A stretch of DNA of 19,151 nucleotides from Chlamydia trachomatis (GTDB lineage Bacteria > Chlamydiota > Chlamydiia > Chlamydiales > 2-12-FULL-49-11). The translations under genes and the position numbers were made by a program. Within the stretch, counting starts at the first letter, position 1. Each line of letters begins with the position of its first letter. The notes under the pieces were generated by a model that worked only from the letters and a program-made list of their open reading frames with translations, did not search any database and was not told the origin of the DNA. This document shows positions 14,908 through 19,151 of this stretch, piece after piece. The stretch spans positions 1 through 19,151 of the forward strand of contig CAMBTZ010000009.1 in the NCBI GenBank assembly GCA_945870925.1, written 5' to 3'.

Positions 14908-17538
14908 ATGCTTCGAAAAATAAAGGCACCCCATCATACAAAATCGATTTTATTTCATCTTTTTTCGCTTCATAGGGGAAAAGAGAAGCCGAGTATTCCT
15001 GATGATGTTAAAAAGTCCCTATTTAGGATAGCTAAATTGCCAATTGATGAACTCTTTAGTGAGTTGTCATCAACAAGAGAGGGGATAAGTAAGAATAGCG
15101 AGAGAAGACGAGCTAGCAAGGGGGGGCTTAACGAAATTATTACGGAAAGACCGCCTACTTGGTATGAGGTTCTTTTTAACAATATTACAAATCCGTTTGT
15201 ACTTCTTCTTTTAGGGCTTAGCATTCTTTCGTGGCTGCTAGGAAATATTCCAGGGCTAATTATTATTTTGGTTATGGTTTTTATTGGTGTTGCCATCCGG
15301 TTTATTCAAGAGTTTCGTTCCAATCTTTCTGCCTCAAAATTAAGGGCGCTTGTAAGTACTAAAGCGACTGTAATTCGTGGAAAATGGGTGAATGATAGAG
15401 AGGAAATAACATTTAAATATTTAGTTCCCGGTGATGTTATTTTTTTATCGGCAGGAGATATGATTCCAGCTGATGTTAGGGTCTTTTCGGCTCATGACCT
15501 GTTTATTAGTCAATCCTCTCTTACAGGTGAGTCAATACCTGTAGAAAAACATGAAATCAGCCCTGATGAAATTAAAGATGATTCAACCCTAGGATTAAAA
15601 AACATCTGTTTTATGGGGACTAGCGTAGTAAGTGGAATTGGAAAAGCGATAGTTGTTGCTACAGGAAGTAAAACCTATTTTGGATCTATAGCTCATGCAA
15701 TTACAGCTAAAAGACCTGAGACTAGTTTTAATATTGGAATTAATAAAGTAAGTTTACTGCTCATTCGATTAATGGTTTTCATGATTCCGGTTGTATTCAT
15801 AATCAATGGGTTTGGAAAAGGTGACTGGTTTGAGTCGCTACTTTTTGCCCTTTCTGTTGCAGTTGGACTCACTCCTGAAATGCTGCCAATGATTGTAACA
15901 AGCAACCTTGCGCGCGGGGCTATGAATATGGCTAAGCAAAAAGTGATTGTAAAGCAGCTCAATAGCATACAAAATTTTGGCGCTATGGATGTTCTCTGTA
16001 CAGATAAAACAGGAACTCTTACTGAAGATAGGGTAGTGCTCCAGCAATACCTTGATGTTGAGGGTAGAGATGATAAGGAAGTTCTTCTCTTCGCCTATTT
16101 TAATAGCTATTATCAAACAGGACTGAAAAACCTGCTTGATTCTGCGGTCTTAGAACATGTTGAGTGCCAAGATCGAATTGCTCAAACTAAAAAAGTAGAT
16201 GAGATCCCGTTTGATTTTGAGCGTAAGAGGATGTCAGTTGTAATAGATGAGGGGGAAAAAAGATGGCTGATTTCAAAAGGTTCGTTTGATTCAATACTCT
16301 CTGTTTCTAAACCAATAGATTCTAGGGCAAAGGAGCTCTATGACGAGCTAAATAAAAAAGGGTTAAGAGTGCTTGGGTTGTCAAGGAGAGAACTTCCAAG
16401 TGATAATACAACTGTGTATCATCCAAATGAAGAAAGAGATCTTACTTTTCTTGGTTTTTTAGTCTTTCTTGATCCACCAAAATTAAGTGCTGCTGAAGCA
16501 ATTAAAGCTCTTCAAAATTCGGGTATCGCAGTTAAGGTAATTACTGGAGATGATAGATATATTACTGAAAAAGTGTGTGAGTGGGTCGGATTAAAGGTTG
16601 ATGGTATAATTACAGGTCATGACTTAGAGGCTATGGATGCAAAAGAAAAAAGTGAAAGGATAGAAAAGGCCACGATTTTTGCTAAGGTGAGCCCCCTTCA
16701 AAAAGCTGAAATAATTAGAGTGCTCAAGGCTAATGGCCACACAGTTGGTTTTTTAGGTGATGGAATCAATGATGCACCTGCTCTTAGAGAATCTGATATT
16801 GGAATATCAGTTGATAGCGCTGTCGATATAGCTAAAGAGTCATCAGATATCATTATGCTCGAAAAAAGTCTCCTTTTTTTATCACTTGGAGCGATTGAAG
16901 GGCGAAGAACCTTTGCTAATATTTTGAAATATATCAAAATGGCTATAAGTTCTAATTTTGGTAACGTTTTTAGCATCCTTGGAGCCAGCCTTTTCCTCCC
17001 TTTTTTGCCGATGCTCCCTCTACAGCTTCTTTTACAAAATCTTCTCTATGATCTGTCTCAGGTCGCAATACCCTTTGATAAGGTTGATTCTGACTATCTT
17101 TTAAAGCCCCGCCAGTGGAATAGCTCCGGAATTACAAGGTTCATGCTCTGTATAGGCCCGATCAGCTCAGTTTTTGACTATTTTACCTTTGCCGCCCTTT
17201 GGTTTATTTTTGGAGCTAATAATATAGGTGTGCAGGCACTTTTTCAAACAGGATGGTTTATGGAAGGGCTTTTTTCGCAAACTCTTATTGTTCACATGAT
17301 TAGAACGTATAAAATCCCGTTTATCCAAAGCCGGCCTTCTGCCGCCCTCTTCTTCTTAACCCTTATTATCATAATAATAGGGCTAACCCTCCCTTTCACC
17401 GTTATAGGTAAGCTTGTAGGAATGGTTGCGCCCCCTTACACTTATTTCCTCTATCTTTTCCCTGCTGTTCTAGCTTATTGCCTTGCAACTCAAGTGGTTA
17501 AGATATTCTATATCCGAAAATTCAAAGCTTGGCTTTAA
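14908..17538 (+). CDS. mgtA: MgtA-type magnesium-transporting P-type ATPase (type IIIB)
   Basis: 876 residues, the usual MgtA/MgtB size. It imports Mg2+ across the inner membrane at the cost of ATP. ATG 14908 has GGAG at 14899-14902. The cation_ATPase_N domain lies near 43-110. The A-domain has TGES (206-209). The membrane segment carries VGLTPEMLPMIV (319-330), typical of MgtA. The phosphorylated Asp366 lies in CTDKTGTLTED. The N/P domains show FDFERKRMSVV (436-445), ITGDD and GDGINDAP (618-625). NLLYDLSQVAIPFDKVDSDYL precedes the last helices, again MgtA-like. The gap to the upstream terminator is under 60 bases, so there is no room for the long Mg2+-sensing leader known in enterobacteria. 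The stop lies inside a 16-bp palindrome. Confidence 0.93.
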   Translation: MLRKIKAPHHTKSILFHLFSLHRGKEKPSIPDDVKKSLFRIAKLPIDELFSELSSTREGISKNSERRRASKGGLNEIITERPPTWYEVLFNNITNPFVLLLLGLSILSWLLGNIPGLIIILVMVFIGVAIRFIQEFRSNLSASKLRALVSTKATVIRGKWVNDREEITFKYLVPGDVIFLSAGDMIPADVRVFSAHDLFISQSSLTGESIPVEKHEISPDEIKDDSTLGLKNICFMGTSVVSGIGKAIVVATGSKTYFGSIAHAITAKRPETSFNIGINKVSLLLIRLMVFMIPVVFIINGFGKGDWFESLLFALSVAVGLTPEMLPMIVTSNLARGAMNMAKQKVIVKQLNSIQNFGAMDVLCTDKTGTLTEDRVVLQQYLDVEGRDDKEVLLFAYFNSYYQTGLKNLLDSAVLEHVECQDRIAQTKKVDEIPFDFERKRMSVVIDEGEKRWLISKGSFDSILSVSKPIDSRAKELYDELNKKGLRVLGLSRRELPSDNTTVYHPNEERDLTFLGFLVFLDPPKLSAAEAIKALQNSGIAVKVITGDDRYITEKVCEWVGLKVDGIITGHDLEAMDAKEKSERIEKATIFAKVSPLQKAEIIRVLKANGHTVGFLGDGINDAPALRESDIGISVDSAVDIAKESSDIIMLEKSLLFLSLGAIEGRRTFANILKYIKMAISSNFGNVFSILGASLFLPFLPMLPLQLLLQNLLYDLSQVAIPFDKVDSDYLLKPRQWNSSGITRFMLCIGPISSVFDYFTFAALWFIFGANNIGVQALFQTGWFMEGLFSQTLIVHMIRTYKIPFIQSRPSAALFFLTLIIIIIGLTLPFTVIGKLVGMVAPPYTYFLYLFPAVLAYCLATQVVKIFYIRKFKAWL

Positions 17539-17550
17539 CGTTAACGTTAA
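17535..17550. repeat. 16-bp perfect palindrome at the mgtA stop
   Basis: TTAACGTTAACGTTAA is its own reverse complement and overlaps the TAA stop of mgtA. It ends 4 bases before the first REP-like repeat. Confidence 0.85.
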
Positions 17551-17554
17551 CGCA

Positions 17555-17618
17555 GGGTAAACGAAATTGGTGCCTGACCCCTAACCTTGGGTAAACGAAA
17601 TTGGTGCCTGACCCCTAA
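17555..17618. repeat. Pair of 30-bp REP-like direct repeats
   Basis: Two identical 30-base copies, 17555-17584 and 17589-17618, are separated by CCTT. Each begins GGGTAAACG and ends in TGGTGCCTGACCCCTAA. The reverse core GGGGTCAGGCACCAAT resembles short interspersed sequences I recall near REP-associated transposases. I cannot verify that here, and no transposase is in the window. Confidence 0.8.
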
Positions 17619-17642
17619 AATTTTATAATTAATATTTAATTG

Positions 17643-17671
17643 TTGTTAATAAAGAATCTGTTTTATATAAT
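17643..17671 (+). promoter_or_regulatory. Sigma70-like promoter of the 283-aa gene
   Basis: TTGTTA (17643-17648), a 17-base spacer and TATAAT (17666-17671) form a near-consensus promoter. The start should fall near 17678, leaving a ~30-base leader that contains AAGGAG at 17696-17701. Confidence 0.7.
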
Positions 17672-17707
17672 TTAGGTGTTTGAAAATCAGTTTATAAGGA
17701 GAATGCT

Positions 17708-18559
17708 ATGTCATTATCATTATTAGAAGCAGTTACGGAGTATTTGCCAAGTTCGATCCATGAGACTGTTGGGCAAAGAGCTCAGGGTAAATTCACAGAT
17801 TGTTGGAAGGTTATATTGAATTTGATCAATAGAATTCGTTCATGTGTAGTTAGTTTTTTTGCAAGTTGTATACCACAATCAGCTCCTAAGGCTTTTGTAC
17901 CCCCTGTAACCTCTGTAACCTCTGGTGATGCTATTAAGATAGCTGATGTTTTTGCTCCATTTACAAATGGTTCTACAAGTGCGCACGACAGGCTTAGTGC
18001 TGTCCAAGCGAAGCTTCAATCGGGTGAGGGAATTTTAAATGAAGAAATTACTGATGCAGTATTTAATAGCGCAGGAATGAGGTCAGTTAAAGAGCAACTA
18101 AGAAACTGGTTTTTATCTGATTGTAATGCTGCAGATAATAATATCAGGCAGAATTCTAGGATTTATCAAGAGGAATTTATAGATAAATTAGGTGTAATTA
18201 AAGATTATTTTAAAGAGCTAACTATTAAAGCTGATGATGTAGTAATTCGAATGGCTGAATTAAGCGCGTTTATGTGTGATTCTTCAGAAGGAATGAGTTC
18301 GAATGACCTAAAAAATAACTTTAGAGCTCTGCACTTACGTACTTTTGAAAATATTAAAATAGGTCCGCTTACTGTTAGCAAATTATTGATGATTTATGAA
18401 ATTCAACTTCAAGATGATATTTTCTGGGGTGAGAATCTAAGAGGACCTACTTGTGAGACTTCTACAAGTGCGCTAACAGCTGAAGCTTTAAGGGAACTAC
18501 CAAACTACTATCATGTTGCTTTTACGGATTGTGTAGGTACCTCTATAGAAGCTAAGTAA
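17708..18559 (+). CDS. Unrecognised 283-aa protein, possibly lineage-specific
   Basis: No family is recognised. ATG 17708 has AAGGAG 6 bases upstream and a near-consensus promoter, so this is a real, separately expressed gene. Residues ~33-56 form a hydrophobic or amphipathic stretch (from CWKVILNLINRI to FFASCIP), followed by a Pro/Ser/Thr/Val linker (~57-72), then a mainly helical region to the end. There are seven cysteines. There is no classical N-terminal signal peptide. A type III secretion effector or inclusion-associated protein would fit the composition and the chlamydia-like setting, but that is inference only. Intrinsic terminator at 18588. The adjacent rightward gene has its own promoter. 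Confidence 0.75.
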   Translation: MSLSLLEAVTEYLPSSIHETVGQRAQGKFTDCWKVILNLINRIRSCVVSFFASCIPQSAPKAFVPPVTSVTSGDAIKIADVFAPFTNGSTSAHDRLSAVQAKLQSGEGILNEEITDAVFNSAGMRSVKEQLRNWFLSDCNAADNNIRQNSRIYQEEFIDKLGVIKDYFKELTIKADDVVIRMAELSAFMCDSSEGMSSNDLKNNFRALHLRTFENIKIGPLTVSKLLMIYEIQLQDDIFWGENLRGPTCETSTSALTAEALRELPNYYHVAFTDCVGTSIEAK

Positions 18560-18587
18560 GTTAGTAGTTAAAATAAATGTTATTTTT

Positions 18588-18623
18588 GCAGCTCTCAGGG
18601 TTCTACTTGAGGGCTGCTTTTTT
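18588..18623 (+). terminator. Intrinsic terminator after the 283-aa gene
   Basis: GCAGCTCTCAGG (18588-18599) pairs with CTTGAGGGCTGC (18606-18617), a 12-bp stem with two G-T pairs, around a 6-base loop. Six T residues follow. Confidence 0.88.
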
Positions 18624-18633
18624 GTTTTGCTCC

Positions 18634-18661
18634 TTGATTAAAAGCTTAAAATTTGTATAAA
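18634..18661 (+). promoter_or_regulatory. Sigma70-like promoter giving a possibly leaderless message
   Basis: TTGATT (18634-18639), a 16-base spacer and TATAAA (18656-18661). The expected start is at or beside ATG 18669, so the message would have no leader. This agrees with the absence of a Shine-Dalgarno sequence. Confidence 0.55.
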
Positions 18662-18668
18662 AAGACTA

Positions 18669-19151
18669 ATGAATCCGATTGATCGTTTCAAAACCTTATA
18701 CATTAACACTATTAGAACGTTTGATCGTGATAATAAGTTGTCTGACTCTATTATAGATCGATTGTTTAACCAGGCAGTTCTTGACTGGAGGAGTAATAGT
18801 TTATATTGGTGTGCAAAGGGTCTAGATTCGCGCTTGGAACATCCTTTATATATAAGCAGGTTAAAGTTATGGTTAGATTCGAATAAAAGTCCTTTAGAGT
18901 GCCAACTATCTATATCTATTATAGATCGGGCTATTAGTGATGTGCAAAAGAGTTTAAGCATGCTTGAGTCAGAATCAAAGGTGGCTTGCTGCGTGTCTAC
19001 TAAATTAAGCTGTGATTATACTGGTTTATTCCCGATAAATTATGTTACTAAGGCGGTTATTCATAGATCTCCTATTGAAGAACTAGTTAGGTTGTATCCC
19101 TTTAGAGATCAGATTGTGAGAATAGCTGAAGACGCTGAATTTAATTTAATG
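18669..19151 (+). CDS. N-terminal part of an unrecognised protein, runs off the right edge
   Basis: 161 codons are open from ATG 18669 to the last base with no stop, so the gene continues outside the window. It starts MNPIDRFKTLYINTIRTFDRD and is mainly helical, with cysteines including a Cys-Cys pair (VACCVS) and LSCDY near the middle. No signal peptide or known domain is seen. A 107-codon frame on the opposite strand over the same stretch looks like its shadow. The upstream promoter places transcription start almost on the ATG. The neighbouring 283-aa gene is also unrecognised; the two may be lineage-specific host-interaction genes, but this is inference. Confidence 0.65.
   Translation, partial: MNPIDRFKTLYINTIRTFDRDNKLSDSIIDRLFNQAVLDWRSNSLYWCAKGLDSRLEHPLYISRLKLWLDSNKSPLECQLSISIIDRAISDVQKSLSMLESESKVACCVSTKLSCDYTGLFPINYVTKAVIHRSPIEELVRLYPFRDQIVRIAEDAEFNLM

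Noticed and set aside
18638..18961. 107-aa minus-strand frame
   Set aside because: It is opposite a longer open frame that has a promoter and start, and its residue composition looks like a shadow.

Overview
The window is AT-rich bacterial DNA, most likely from a chlamydia-related organism (Chlamydiota, Parachlamydiales-like). The main reasons are a signal peptidase I of about 627 residues with a very large insert between its catalytic blocks (the chlamydial LepB form), a DUF1207 outer-membrane protein, and several small secreted or unrecognised proteins. The phylum assignment is inference from protein families, not from a marker gene.

Layout: 2-2905 holds two rightward genes for Ser/Thr/Asn/Gly-rich beta-type proteins. 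The first is cut by the left edge. The second (737 aa) carries four tandem ~110-residue repeats. 2891-5469 is a leftward pair, a secreted protein of unknown function followed by LepB, with an ATGA overlap. 5540-6249 is a rightward ATGA-overlapping pair encoding a small lipoprotein and a small secreted coiled-coil protein. 6259-6483 is a leftward DUF167 (YggU) gene, divergent from an exported peroxiredoxin-fold protein that has lost its catalytic cysteine (6505-7002). 7068-8546 is a tandem-domain glycosyltransferase-like protein. Leftward genes follow: a guanine-deaminase-like enzyme (8584-9069), a DUF1207 outer-membrane protein (9167-10411), and an ABC exporter overlapping a LysE-type permease (10502-12947).

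Rightward again are a DEAD-box RNA helicase with an RGG-like repeat tail and a leader containing a terminator-like hairpin (12995-14795), a strong terminator, and an MgtA-type P-type ATPase (14908-17538). A 16-bp palindrome spans the mgtA stop codon, followed by two near-adjacent 30-bp REP-like direct repeats. To their right are two genes with no recognisable family, each with its own sigma70-like promoter and separated by a good terminator; the second runs off the right edge.

Functionally the core is envelope and transport work: protein export and processing (LepB), outer-membrane and surface proteins, efflux or uptake (ABC, LysE, MgtA) and glycan assembly. The features most worth a second look are the repeat-built surface-type proteins, the cysteine-free peroxiredoxin homologue, the helicase leader, the REP-like pair, and the unknown, possibly lineage-specific, genes on the right.
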